A stretch of 64,000 bases of DNA, taken from assembly GCA_911728455.2 (NCBI GenBank), contig OU452229.1, positions 315,001 to 379,000 on the forward strand, in the 5' to 3' direction. The notes under the pieces are model-generated. The model had not been told where the DNA came from. It made no database searches and saw only the letters and a list, made by a program, of their open reading frames with translations. Numbering within the stretch: the stretch's first letter is position 1; each line of letters starts with the position of its first letter. The DNA is from Marthasterias glacialis. Its lineage: Eukaryota > Echinodermata > Asteroidea > Forcipulatida > Asteriidae. This document shows positions 35,301 through 46,400 of this stretch, in pieces. Made by a program: the position numbers and the translations under genes.

Positions 35301-37534
35301 TTTGTACAGCTCATTGCCATGACAAGTTTCAACTTCACTCATTTCTTTTAACTGCCACAGAGAACATGTCAGTCGTGCCCAGTTTGCCTCAGCTGCAGCT
35401 TCACTTCTTCCGCATGGCCGTGCTGACTGGGTGTGGCGTGGCGGCCATCTTAGTCATATTCAGTGCAACTACGCATGCTGTCAGGAAGAGGCGAACAAGA
35501 AGAGTCTTCAATGTCAGGTTAGCCGATTAGAACCGATCAATATAAAAAGGATCGGCCAACTCGACGAAAACGGATATATGAAACAAAATAATCACATACA
35601 AACAAAAAGGTGTCTAGATGTTGTTCAATGAAAGACAACTTATCACTACATTTTATCGGTATTCAGATCAATGCATTTAAAAGTAGCGCCTATACTGTGC
35701 AAAGATAAACTATTTTGTAGACATTTAGAGGTCAAGGTTAGTAATTAATGACCTTCAGGCACAATGAGCATTATAAGCCGTTTGATTGCGGTGGGGTGGG
35801 GTGTAAAGGAATTGAAACAAACTCTTCAAATTTTCAAAAATTCGTTCCCTATCATGAGTCTCTGAAAAAACAAAACAATCAAAGATGGTTTTTGCTTTAA
35901 TTAATGTAACTTTTTTTTAAACATTTGTTTCGGCATGCAGGAAGCGGACAATGAGTATGACGCCAATAACAAGCAGACCTTCCAGAGCGGGTACAGCACA
36001 ACCATGTAACCAAGGTGTGAACCTATACGACAGAGGGTGTCGTCAACCTACAAGAGTGTTTTGATTTGGCACTGAAAAAGACTATAACATTATTCTTATC
36101 ATAGTCGAGGATGGATTGCAATTAACGCCATTTTTAACGACATATTTCTATGTTGGCCTGTTGCAGCGTCAAGCTCTGTAAGTTTCACCAACCAATCATG
36201 AAAGGAGTTTATTTAGTGCAAAGCACAGAGTTGTGCGCTCAAAAATGAGCTGTCATTGTCCTTAAAGATGGCTGGTTGTTCCCATTGCTGACGTCATGTA
36301 CAATCAATCTATTGATTGTGTGGCAACAAGCCTGAAAACACAAGTCATACAACCATAATTCCGCCGGGAATTCAACCAATAAGTTGGGCAAAGGTGTTTG
36401 GGCCGGGGCGCGGGGGCTGGGACAAGGAAAACACAGCCAAAGCAATTGCTACACGCTACGGCTGTCCGATATACACTGGGTGTTCTGAGTTTGTAATTTT
36501 TCTCATGTTTTTTTCCTTCCCGCTCAGAAAATCAAAGCTCACGAAGCACACGTAACAACAGCGGGAGATTGCATCCACATCAAGGTTTCCCCTCCTCGCT
36601 ACCCAGTGGCTCTGCTTCGTACGTTGGCATGAGGGACCTATTATCAAACGAAGCAGGTACTAAAAGCAGACCAGTCTCATCGACATCAACAACAATCTCC
36701 ATTGTAGAGTCTTTATCAGAGTCAAGGGACACGATCTATGAGGTCCGAGGTGATTTCTTCGATCATCAATACACAAACAGCAGCGTGTTCTCCGCCGAGA
36801 CAGCACGACGGCTGAATCAAAAGCTAAGTGCGATTCCGAGCGAAGTCAGTATAGAGGATAACGATGCTGATGAATACAACTACCCTTATGCAGACTTGGG
36901 AAACTTAAGGCTGCCGGTAAAAACTGAGAGCAACAGACTCAGCACCTGTTCTGATGATACCGAGTATGTGGTAGTGCTTAAACAAGAACAGGGGGAGGCT
37001 ACCTATGCATCACATCTGAAAGGGATGCTTAGAGGTATCCCAAGCGGAATGAGCGACACGGATGTACCCTCAACCTCAACTGGTCACAAGACCATGCCTA
37101 GTCTTCAGAATGCTTGGGGTGATAAGGGGTTGGACCACTATCAGGTTCCAAGCTCACCAGCAGTTAAGCGCACCACCACAGACACCCCATGTGATCAGCA
37201 ATTCGTCAGGAGCTATATTACTTCGGTCAAGAGCCTGACCGACAGTCCAACTGGTGTGAGGCGAGGCTCTGGACACAGGCAGACAAGACGGGTCAAAGAG
37301 ATTGTCCAGTGTCCGCCTCCTCCTCCTGGTGATTCTGAAACCACAAATACCCCGCATGTCTACGTCAATGGTCGTGATGCAGTTAGTGGAAGGCTTTCCT
37401 CCAATCCTCCTAAAGCTAAGAGACAAGCCCCACCTATACCCAAGCCAAGACCACGGCCAACAGCACAGCCAGCAACAACCGATGACAATGAAGAGGTGAA
37501 CTCGGAAACACAAACTGTAGAAAGATTCATCTAA
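20386..37534 (+). CDS. EMI/EGF-repeat single-pass receptor with tyrosine-rich tail
   Basis: Eight exons join with matching phases: 20386-20501, 25786-25901, 29777-29850, 31220-31353, 32873-32982, 35361-35517, 35941-36014 and 36528-37534, for 595 aa. Residues 1-21 are a signal peptide. Residues 32-77 form a shortened EMI-like domain (NVC at 32-34, CCEGW at 64-68). Residues 80-106 form a six-cysteine EGF module, and 106-180 form further laminin-EGF-like modules ending CRPDTGLC. A membrane helix spans 202-224, followed by the basic RKRRTRR. The tail (225-595) has Y292 VGM, Y342 TN, Y381 ADL, Y407 VVV, Y465 QVP and Y539 VNG, plus proline runs at 523-527 and APPIPKPRPRP at 561-571. MEGF10/Draper, PEAR1 and SCARF receptors share this plan and act in engulfment or adhesion. 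This ectodomain is much shorter than theirs, so I do not assign an orthologue. Asn sequons are at 171 (N-T-C would not qualify) and more clearly at 170 (NNT) and 185 (NMS). AATAAA signals follow at 37717 and 38079. Confidence 0.86.
20979..21113. repeat. palindromic element built of CCATTATGTCCGAC motifs
   Basis: The ends are an 18-19 bp inverted repeat (GACAATTTTGAACCATTA at the left; TAATGGTTGAAAATTGTC at the right). Inside, variants of AACCATTATGTCCGAC occur several times in both orientations, including CCATTATGTCCGAC followed by GTCGGACACAATGG. More copies of the motif continue to about 21165. It lies in the first intron of the receptor gene and looks like a small MITE. Confidence 0.75.
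21799..22157. mobile_element. MITE with CAGGGGCGGAT termini and folded-back interior
   Basis: The left end reads CAGGGGCGGATCCAGGATTTTC. The right end on the other strand reads CAGTGGCGGATTCTTGG. The interior also pairs: GGGGGTGCTTAAACTTTGAGGG near 21830 matches the complement of CCCTCAAAGTTTGAGCACCCC near 22005, with a further AAGTTGA...TCAACTT match inside it. I found no target duplication. It lies in the receptor gene's first intron. Confidence 0.7.
23250..23607. mobile_element. hAT-like non-autonomous element with 8-bp target duplication
   Basis: The element begins CAGTGGCG and ends CCGCTG, and is flanked on both sides by GTTCTGGG (23242-23249 and 23608-23615). An 8-bp target duplication and CAGTGGCG-type ends are characteristic of hAT transposons. 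It contains G and C homopolymers next to GTGCACG/CGTGCAC palindromic sequence near each end. There is no transposase frame, so it would depend on a partner element. Confidence 0.75.
25786..25901 (+). CDS. receptor exon 2: C-terminal half of EMI domain
   Basis: Residues 39-77 of the receptor. The acceptor CTGGACAG and donor GAAG|GTAAAA bracket a frame ending QRCCEGWKQRGSSC, the hallmark end of EMI domains (Cys-Cys-x-Gly-Trp/Phe ... Cys). It joins exon 1 directly in phase (AG|G = Arg39) across a 5.3-kb intron. The resulting domain is only about 45 residues, against the usual 70 or so, and it lacks the central cysteines. Either a small exon in the intron has been missed or the domain is truly shortened. 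Confidence 0.85.
29777..32982 (+). CDS. receptor exons 3-5: EGF and laminin-EGF-like modules
   Basis: Exons 29777-29850, 31220-31353 and 32873-32982 encode receptor residues 78-184. Cysteine spacing from C80 is C-x3-C-x4-C-x5-C-x1-C-x8-C, a textbook EGF module ending at C106. The next modules (GRCDYATGSCACPLGYFG and TCRPDTGLC) have the shorter-loop pattern seen in MEGF10/Draper and SCARF receptors. Compared with the 13-17 repeats of those relatives, only about three modules are present here. Confidence 0.85.
32468..32678. mobile_element. MITE with CAGGGGCGGATCCAGG termini
   Basis: The left end CAGGGGCGGATCCAGGATTTTC is the same as at 21799. The right end on the opposite strand reads CAGGGGTGGATCAAG. 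It includes a run of 13 G at about 32496-32508 and a GGGGCGTGCGCCCC palindrome near the right end. It lies in an intron of the receptor gene. Confidence 0.7.
35165..35270 (-). mobile_element. tRNA-derived SINE head
   Basis: The minus strand reads GTAGCGATGAAGACCTCTAG near the A-box position and GTGTGTTCGAATCCCTCCCG as a good B box. It lies in the intron just before the transmembrane exon of the receptor. It lacks the acceptor stem expected of a working tRNA gene. Confidence 0.6.
35361..35517 (+). CDS. receptor exon 6: transmembrane helix
   Basis: Residues 184-236 of the receptor. One hydrophobic span (MAVLTGCGVAAILVIFSATT, 202-221) is followed by a strongly basic stop-transfer stretch (RKRRTRR, 225-231), giving an N-out, C-in topology consistent with the signal peptide. 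The donor is CAG|GTTAGC. Confidence 0.88.
36528..37534 (+). CDS. receptor exon 8: cytoplasmic signalling tail
   Basis: A single 335-codon open exon with a strong polypyrimidine acceptor (TTCCTTCCCGCTCAG) encodes residues 261-595. It is rich in Ser, Thr and Pro and appears disordered. It carries YVGM (PI3K p85 SH2 type), YTNS and YVNG (GRB2 YxN type), YADL (YxxL), YVVV, and YQVP (CRK-type YxxP). Prolines at 523-527 and PPIPKPRPRP at 562-571 include a PxxxPR pattern of the CIN85/CD2AP type. These are motif matches; phosphorylation and partners are inference. An open frame on the opposite strand (37687-37154) is a shadow. Confidence 0.88.
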
Positions 37535-40402
37535 ACTACTGACGACGGGACTACATGAGACCGTACAATGGTCAAGAGATTGTGAGTTCGAACCCACAAT
37601 AGCCGACCACCCTTTACCACAATGCAAAGAAACTCGCCAAGTACTGATACACCAGTGTGCTCCATTATCAAAGCAATGTTTGACCAATGGTTAGAAGAAA
37701 AAGATTGGTTTATTGTAATAAATGACCTTTGACTACCGGATCTCTTTGTGTCCTTAAGGTTGCCATCATACATGTATCTCTCGGGTAGCCTCGATTTTCC
37801 CGAAACATGACCGAATGCATTAATTATACGCTATGAAAATATGAATCGTCCCAATGAACGTATGAACATTCATTTAAAACTTCTTATATAATTACCCTGT
37901 TTGTACGTCTGTGGTTGTTGGCGCAATTTCTTGACGAATACGAATGCACTTTTGTTATTCAAGTTCAGCAAGGTGGATCAGCAAAAGATTCAATGAAGAC
38001 CTCGTACCAGGTCAGAGATACAATGAGGCTGCCTGCTCTTTAATACCAAAAATATGTCTCGATAAAGACGGGTTACAAAATAAATGCGAATGCAATTGTT
38101 GTACTCTTATATAATAATTCATTCAATAAATTCGTTTGTTAATTTGTAACTGACAATCTGTGGCAAAAATTGGAAACTATCCATTGTAAATGCTTTTAAT
38201 GAAGACAACTCTGTGTCAGCTTCATGATAAGTTTGAAATCGTTACAAATAAATACCTGTGCACACCTATTTAATGACATTTCCTCACTGTTAACACTCCC
38301 ATTTCACGGAGAGTTGATCATCCATTTGAAACAATTCAACTGCATGGGTTGTGTGCGGTGGCCCAACTGTGCACTGAACTTACTGCATACACAAAATGTA
38401 GGCTATCAATTTTCCCCCATCATTTAAAACCAAACGGCATGCCAATAATAATAAACAATTCTTATATAGCGCAAAATACTAAACAGTCTCTATGCACTGA
38501 TGAAGTGAACAGCTAAGTCTTCAGTTGCAGTTTAAAATATGACATTGAATTGTCAGACAGTAGGAGGTATACTAAAACACGTGGACCGTTCTATGGGTAA
38601 TGATATTACATACCCACAGGTATCAGAAATAAAGTTTTCTGAATGGTTTTTGTATTTATGAACATAATATAAATTGTTATTGATAGATCCACATTCATTC
38701 CGCAAGTCAGATTCCTCATACATTTAGTCAATGTAACAAGAGTACACTGCATTAATAACACTGTTGGTATGTTTTAAAACTTGAAAAAACCCAATAAATA
38801 ACACTGCTCTTTCAAAAGTCAATGTTGTGCCATCTGACTATAAAACCTGAGATGAGTGGACGAGTTGTCAAGTACTGATTGCATATCAATTATGTTACAA
38901 TTTATTGAACGTTAAATGAATTTGAAATACTGTTGTGATTTTGTACATACTACATTCTAGAAAGCTGTGTGATCTTCTTAGTAATGTTTTTTTAAATTAA
39001 TGATTTCATGTTATTTTGTAAAGTGTGTTAATAATTGATAGATACAAGCGGTTATTATCATTATACTAAAAGTAGTAATAGACGTTATGCGTCTGACGTC
39101 ATGAGTCCCATAGATATATGTACAACAGCGCCCTCAATGAGGTCAAAACGGCCGTAAGTTTACTGTAGGAAAACGGCTGTGCATGCATACCCTCGATACT
39201 GACTTGGAGCCTAGAATTGCCAAGTAACACAGTGCTCATCGTATGCTGACAGTTGGTGTGCACCAGACTACTCTTTTCTTTCTGTTGTGGTAGTCTGGAT
39301 GCCTGCCTGTTTTCCAGAGTGTACGATGAGTGCAGGCAATGGGATTGATTGTGTGTTAAATTGACTGATTAGAGAAGGAAAAAAGGTGATTAAATACAAA
39401 TAAAAACAAACCTATCTGACCTTGAGAAATTGAACAGGGAGGATGCTAAACAACTATTTTTTCACATGGCCTATTTGAGAACAACAAAGTAGTCTTTACG
39501 GAATTTATGTTGATTGATAAACCCTGTTCTACAACTTAGAATACCTTTATGAGTATGGTGAAATAAAAATATAACTTTTCTCAGGTTATCTATTTGTTGA
39601 GGGTGAAAGGTAAAAACAAAATGTACATTTTCTCTGCTTCTTTACTATGTCATATTCTGTCTTTAATGGCTCTGCTTACCGTACGTGAAATATTGATACT
39701 AACGGTGCATATCTTAAGCATAATACATAGTTTAGCAAGAAAAGCTTGCTACTAAAACGTGTGTAACCGTTGTTAAAGGGGTGAGAGTCAATGCTGACCA
39801 AACAATCTGAAACTTGAATCCTGATGTTTGGAGGTCCGTTGATATGATGACATTTCTGACTTTTGGTGTCCCTGGTCCCTGTAATTCTTATGGGTACAAG
39901 ATGTAATGATCTCTTCAGTGGTGGAGGTGGAGGTTCGGAGAAAAAGTTTCTTGGTTGCTTTTCAAGATTTTAACTAGTGTGCTCTGAAAGCTCCGAGAAG
40001 AGTTGCTTTTAGGGAGAATTCCTAGCAATGCCTAAAGCATACTGGTCAACACATTGAAAAGAAACAAACTGAATCTTTCCAGAGCCAACCATCTTCCAAA
40101 AGAGATCACTACTTGGTGAATACAACACATCTACCTATCTCAACCATGTTAAGCCTCAAATCCAGCTGGATATTTTGCAGTGCTGAGTTCATCAATTTCT
40201 TATTCACATTCTTATGAGCCCTACCGTTGGATGTCACTTGATTCGGACGAGGCCTAAGAGCTAAGTTTGACTAGCCCCCTGGGCAAACTAAGAGCCGAGT
40301 TTGACTAATGCTGCCTGGCTACCTAACAGCGAAGTTTGACGAGCCTGGAGCTTTCTTTGTTTTCACTTCAAGGCCTGTTAAGGTTAAGTGTTACATACCC
40401 CT
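37535..40402. other. convergent 3' regions of receptor and MTRR genes
   Basis: The receptor (plus) and MTRR (minus) end tail to tail here. Plus-strand AATAAA signals lie at 37717-37722, 38079-38084 and 38125-38130. A minus-strand AATAAA is seen at 38906-38901, far from the MTRR stop, so the true MTRR poly(A) site is unclear. An octamer TGACGTCA is at 39094. No coding exon is supported. Confidence 0.5.
37555..37625 (+). mobile_element. SINE remnant in the receptor 3' region
   Basis: GATTGTGAGTTCGAACCCAC contains a clean pol III B box shortly after the stop codon of the receptor, followed by CCACCCTTTACCAC. The A-box side is degenerate. Confidence 0.4.
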
Positions 40403-43400
40403 CTAGGTCCATACATCTTCCAGATATCTTTTCTCTTCTCTCAGTGAAGCAAGAAGGACTGCCGCCTCATAAGCATTTCTCCCTGTTTCTTTGATGAAGA
40501 TGTCACTAAATGTCTCGGTCACATTCTTAGCCATGTGCTTGGCATCCCTGCAAGACAAGAAAACGTGTACATCCATTTTAGAAACCTGGTAAGACATTAA
40601 AATAATGAAAACAAAAATGCAAACAAGTATTAACAAATTGGCTGACCTACATATTGTGGTTTGTACACTGCGTACACTTGTTATGTTGGTTTGACTCTTT
40701 CACCATCGTCTGATAAGCTCTGTTTACTGTGTGCTTTCCGAGTGGTGTGGAAACTGGCTTCTCAGTTGGGATTTGAACCCACGACTCCCCAAATGCTAGA
40801 GCAAATGTCTTAACCTCTAGACCACTGAGCGTGCCAGAGCATGATTGGTGACAAAAGGCCATTTACAGGATTCTATCTGGCCTCTTGTCCCTGGTTATGC
40901 TTGGTGGTCTAGTGATTAGTAGACATCTTCTTTCTTCTCAAGAATGCTGGGTCCTGTGTCTGAATTTAACCCAAAAGTTCGGTGGATTTCTTTCCAGCAT
41001 GTGCTTGCCACACATCAGTGTCAGGGTAAAAGCAAAATAATGTCCTTCATCCAGATGTAACTAAATCAATTAAATATGCAATATAATTATATACATGTAC
41101 ACACAATACGTACACATACACCAAAATAGTACTCCTGATCCCAAATGCAATTATTATACTAATAAATGTTAGCATAGTTCTTATCTTTTAATAAAAATTA
41201 TTTACACAATTACACATGCAAGTATATAGCAGTAAATACAAATAAGCACACCAATTTAATAACAATCCTACTGATTTTCTGATGACCAAAATAAAAATAA
41301 AAAACCCAAGGAAATGTTTCCTGAGAAAATCAGGGACTCTATAAATAAAGCATACATCGTTCAGTAAGACTCATCGACTCTCCTTTCTTACAGCACAGGG
41401 AGAGTACAGTAAAAACAACATTAATACAAAACAGTCAAACCAAATGTAATCATAATAATAGAAAACAATAGTAGCAAGCCAGCGCCGAAACATACACAAG
41501 TCATATCACAAACATGCCACCAATAACATAAAATGTAATCAATATAAAATTTACAGAACAAGATTCAACACTAAAGCACCGTAGCGATTTAAACTGGTTA
41601 ATAATGAAAATAGAATTCAGTTTTGAACACAAGAGCTACCTCAGAAATGATAAATGTGTAGCCCCTGCGTATAGTTCTGTTGTGCAACAGCATCATGCAA
41701 CATTCAACAGCGAGAAGCAGGTCAAGTGGAGTCACTAGCTAAACTCTAACCTGGCAGCCTGGCAGGTATCATAAAAATGTCTGGTTTATTCCTGTACTTA
41801 TGAACCTTACCAATAAATATTTCAAGTTATTCATGACTAAGGGTATGTCATCAGAGGTTTCTTTCTGGTCTACATTAAAACAACCTCAGCATTAAAAGCC
41901 AAGAGTACAGGATTGGAAATTCAATCTGTAAGTTTCAATCTGAAAGCTCACTATCAAATTCAAACCAGCGTCTTTTCTCCTAGAAAATATCACTAAGTGA
42001 AAGACTATTAAAAGTGAGAAAATAGCATTTGATAACCTGTCAAATCGTTTATTTGGATTGCCGCAACCAGAATAAGCCCAATATGAGTGTGCATAAAATG
42101 CCTGACGAAATATAACTCCTTCTCCACTGTTTTCACTAAAAAATGACCATGATAAAATTGTCACATTTACTTTATTGTGTATTTATCAAAAACAAGATGA
42201 ATTTACTTTTAAATCTAAAAAGAAAAGAAACAAAAAAGAGAGAGAACAAAAGTCAATTCCTTGTAAAGCATGTGTCCTACATTGGTAATTGTCAAAGATC
42301 CGCACTTTGTGTGACCCAACATATACATGAAATAACAAACCTGTGAAAGTTTCAAGCTCAATCAGTCATTGGAGTCACGGGAAAATAGTGAAAAATGCCA
42401 TCATTGCTTTCACTGTTTTCAAAAAACGGATTTGGACTTGCGAGATCAAAACTAACTGTTTGACTCATTTCTCAGACACTATAGCATTTCAGGCCAATAT
42501 ATTTCAAGGGAAATTTTCCAAGATGACCATCTTTATACCATGTATAAAGTTATATGTAAATTTGTGAACATTCATATTTTGAATCTTACCGAAGATATGT
42601 ACACTCTTTAACACTCCAATGGGGATGCCTATAAGGAAATGCAACTCATCCCTGACTCATTCCCAGGGGTTTGTTATAGTAGTAGACAACCACTCACCCG
42701 CACACATAGACAACAGCCTTGTTCTCTAGAATCAATCTGCACAGCTCAGTGGCATTCAGCTTCAGATTGTCCTGGACGTAGTGTGGGACCTCAGAGCATG
42801 TTCCATCGTGACTGGACTCAGATGGGGCAGGGTCACGAGAGAAGGATAACAAAAGTTGGGTCAAGATGCCACAGGAGAGGTGATCTTCAAGAGCTTCCCT
42901 GATTAGCAACAAATACCAGAAAGTTGAAGAAACAGAGGAAACCCATACAATGTTTATAAAATGTAAATGAATCAATGTAATTAAGATATCAGCTGTCAAA
43001 GATGCTGCTGAGCTGCATAGTACAAATAATGTATTGCACATGATATACAATAATAGCTATTACATACTGCACTCACAGATCCTTGTCATCTGATTGGTGG
43101 AACACATGTCACGTGTCATACTTTATTTCGCCATGTATTTACATGATTTACTGCAGCAATGCTGGCGTGTCCTACATCATTAATTTTTGGATGGTGTACA
43201 TTGATTTTCAAGGCTGAATTCACACCATCAAGGTTGGTGTCTACATGGAGTCGCCTTCGTTATTCAGAAGTTTTTTTTTAAAGAATTTTCAGAGTGTGGG
43301 GTGGACAAGTTTCCATGTATATTTTGTGTTTATTGTTGGGGAAAAAATGATAAGGAACTATGTGTGAGGTATATAAAACAAATACTGAATGCCTTTTGAA

Positions 43401-46400
43401 GGAATATTAAAGTTAGGTCTTCAGGTGGACTGATTCTACCTCTTTGAAAGTCCAATATTAACAAGGCTGGAGCAACAGACAATCAATGTAAAGGTTATGT
43501 GCTTGTGACAAAGAAATTTAAACACACATGACTCATGCCACTGACCTGTAGAGGAAGTCTCTTTCTTTATGCCGACATCCGAAAAAGAGCCATGCAGAGC
43601 CTAGAGAAGCACCAGTCTTTTTTAGACACGCCCTGTGATCCAAGAATCCAATGAATGGTGCCACGCCCGTTCCTGGCCCTATCATGATGATGGGCGTGGC
43701 AGGGTCAGCCGGCAAGTGGAAATGTTGGTTACTGCGCTCGAATATCGGAATCTGAAAACAAAAGAAAGGTCAATTTCAATCTCCAAAATCTCAAATTTGA
43801 TGTCTCTGAGTTTGATCGATTGTGGAATCAGAGCAGATGACATAATCTTTGGGTACTCTTAATATCCTAGCTAAACAGTTGTCTCAATTCAGAACATGAT
43901 GGCCATAGTTGAAGATCATTGCAAAAATCTAAAAACAAACGTCAACATGATTTAATGCTCGTAAAACTAATCATCTCAATGACTGGGCTCAACCTTAATG
44001 CTAGCAACTGCGGGCTAGTGAAACCACTGACAGCACTGACAGCTTGTGCCACAGTCCTATCACGTGAGCAGTAGGTCTCACAGCCTGGACTCACAGCCTT
44101 GATGGTCTTGTAAACCCTGTGTATTATATGTTTCATTGCTTTTATTTGGAAATCTGGAAAAGGGTGGCATGGGTGGAGTGTGCATAAAGCACTTGCCTCT
44201 TACCAATGTGTCCCTGGTTTGATTCAGGAGCCATATGCGAGTGGAGTTGTGCGTCGGTTCTCTCCCGTGCCACAAAGATATTTTTCCGGGTCATCCAGTT
44301 TTCCTCCCTCCGGAAAAACCAAACACTTTCGATCTCAGGCTGTGCTCCGTGGTCATATAAGGGTTGATGTGACTGGCTGCCAAAGGCGCCAAGATGCCAA
44401 GATTTTAAGACAAGGTCTGTCAGTCTGCGATAATGCAACAGTTACAGCACTAATTTACATTGCACACTCGCCACTTTTGTTATTCCCCTGTGTTCCTGTA
44501 TCCAAGTGTGTTTATCATCAACTTTGTGTTTTTATTTGTAGTATGAAGAGGATGATTCATCTTCATACTACAAATAAAAACAAACAAAGTGTGACGGAAG
44601 CATTTATAAGTGTTCTCAATTCTTCAAAACCAACCTTATAAAGTGAGTCAGTACTGAGATTGGACATCTGACCACTGAGTGAGTTGCCAGTAATTTCCTC
44701 TTTTCCTTTGGTCATGTGACTCAGCCAACCAGTGCAGACCCCTTCTTGTTTTCTACTTCTTCCTTGACCCTCGGGAAAGATGACCACATTGAAAACAAAA
44801 TGAAGCTTGTATGGATTAACCAGAGGTGAGCTGAAATCAAACAGAAACAGAGACAACTGTGACAAATACTGACGCTGGGATACTAGCAGAGACTTTCTGC
44901 ACAGAAATTAAAGATTTGATTGGTTAAAAGTCTGCCATATATTAAGCCTTTCTTAATTTGAATTCTTCTATGGTTTATCAGAGAGGGATTAGCCTGAGCC
45001 AATTTCATGGATTTAAAGCACCTCCAGCATTGTTATATATGTAGCAACACAATTTACAATATCATTTACATCTACACATACTACTATACTAATATGACTA
45101 CAATCAATAACATTGTTCATTTGTACATTCACAGGGACAAATCAACACAAACTAAAATCTGGAAATTTACAAAGGTATTAAAAAACAAAAATAAATTAAA
45201 GAGGAATTGAAACCGATGTGTCTTTAAGATAATTACCAATCTAAACTGCTTTTAATACTTAACAACCAAGATTTCATTTTAAAAATATATACGTTGTAAA
45301 GGGTTAAAATCAGATATGGCCTTACAAAGTCAAAATTTACAAAATAAAAGAAACTCATATATATCCATAAATATATATAATCCATAATACTGTACTTTAC
45401 ACAAGTGTTGACACTTGATCAAACCATGGAGGTAGAAATAATTTGTTATTGTTTGTTTTTATTCCAAATAAGGAACATACCCTGGGGAGGTTTACAACAA
45501 TGAAATAATAACAAATGATTTACATCATGGCAAAAGGTTATTTAGAACATAAACATGCTAATTAAAGCTGAGTTTCCTTTAACTTAAAGGCAAGAAAAAT
45601 AAATGTGGGTATGCAGGTAATAATAGCTTTATCATGCGAACTCATAAGAAAAATAAACTTGTCAATCTGAGGTAAGCTGCCAAATTCTGGGTTCTTTAGA
45701 CTAACAATATCATACATATTTTTTCTTAATACATTATAAAAAGGACAAACACATACAAAATGAAAAAGTGATCAAACAATGTAATAAAGGCAATCCACTG
45801 TGGGTGTGTGGTTTGACATGAGTGAAAAGTCCTGCCAAAAGAGACAAGTATTTTTGTTTCTTTGCTTATTTATCTGCAAACAAAAATGTTTATGGCCTCA
45901 CACTTCAACCCTAGTAGAGTCTTTCGCAAAGAATAAATAATGACACAGGCTTAAATTACAACACAACACAACCATACCAGTGTGCAACAAGTACTGTAGA
46001 ATGAAGTGAAAAGAGAGAGGCAGAATGCAAACAGAAAAAGCAAGGGATGAACGATGAAAAGGAGACAAAAGGGGACGGGGTAAAAGGAAGGGGGTTGGTT
46101 TAACCACAAGAGGGTGGAAAAACAAAATACAAAATCAAAGGTGGGAAGAGGGAGGAAAGGTGATTAATTAATGAACAAGACAAGACATGTACTAACCTTG
46201 ATATGGAATACGGTCTTGGCTGTAGCCTGATGAGATGCTCAAATACTCTACTCAATGGAGGATTGCATGAAGGGAATGCAGTCAGGATATCCAGTAATGA
46301 TAGATGCGGGTCTCTGATGAAGGCACCATAGTCTGTTGCTCCTTGCTTACTACAAAGCTCCTGCAGACGACGTTTCTCTGACTCCTTATCTGTGTGCTCG

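Noticed and set aside
37154-37687. 177-residue minus-strand frame
   Set aside because: It is antisense to the receptor tail exon, which has splice-phase and motif support.
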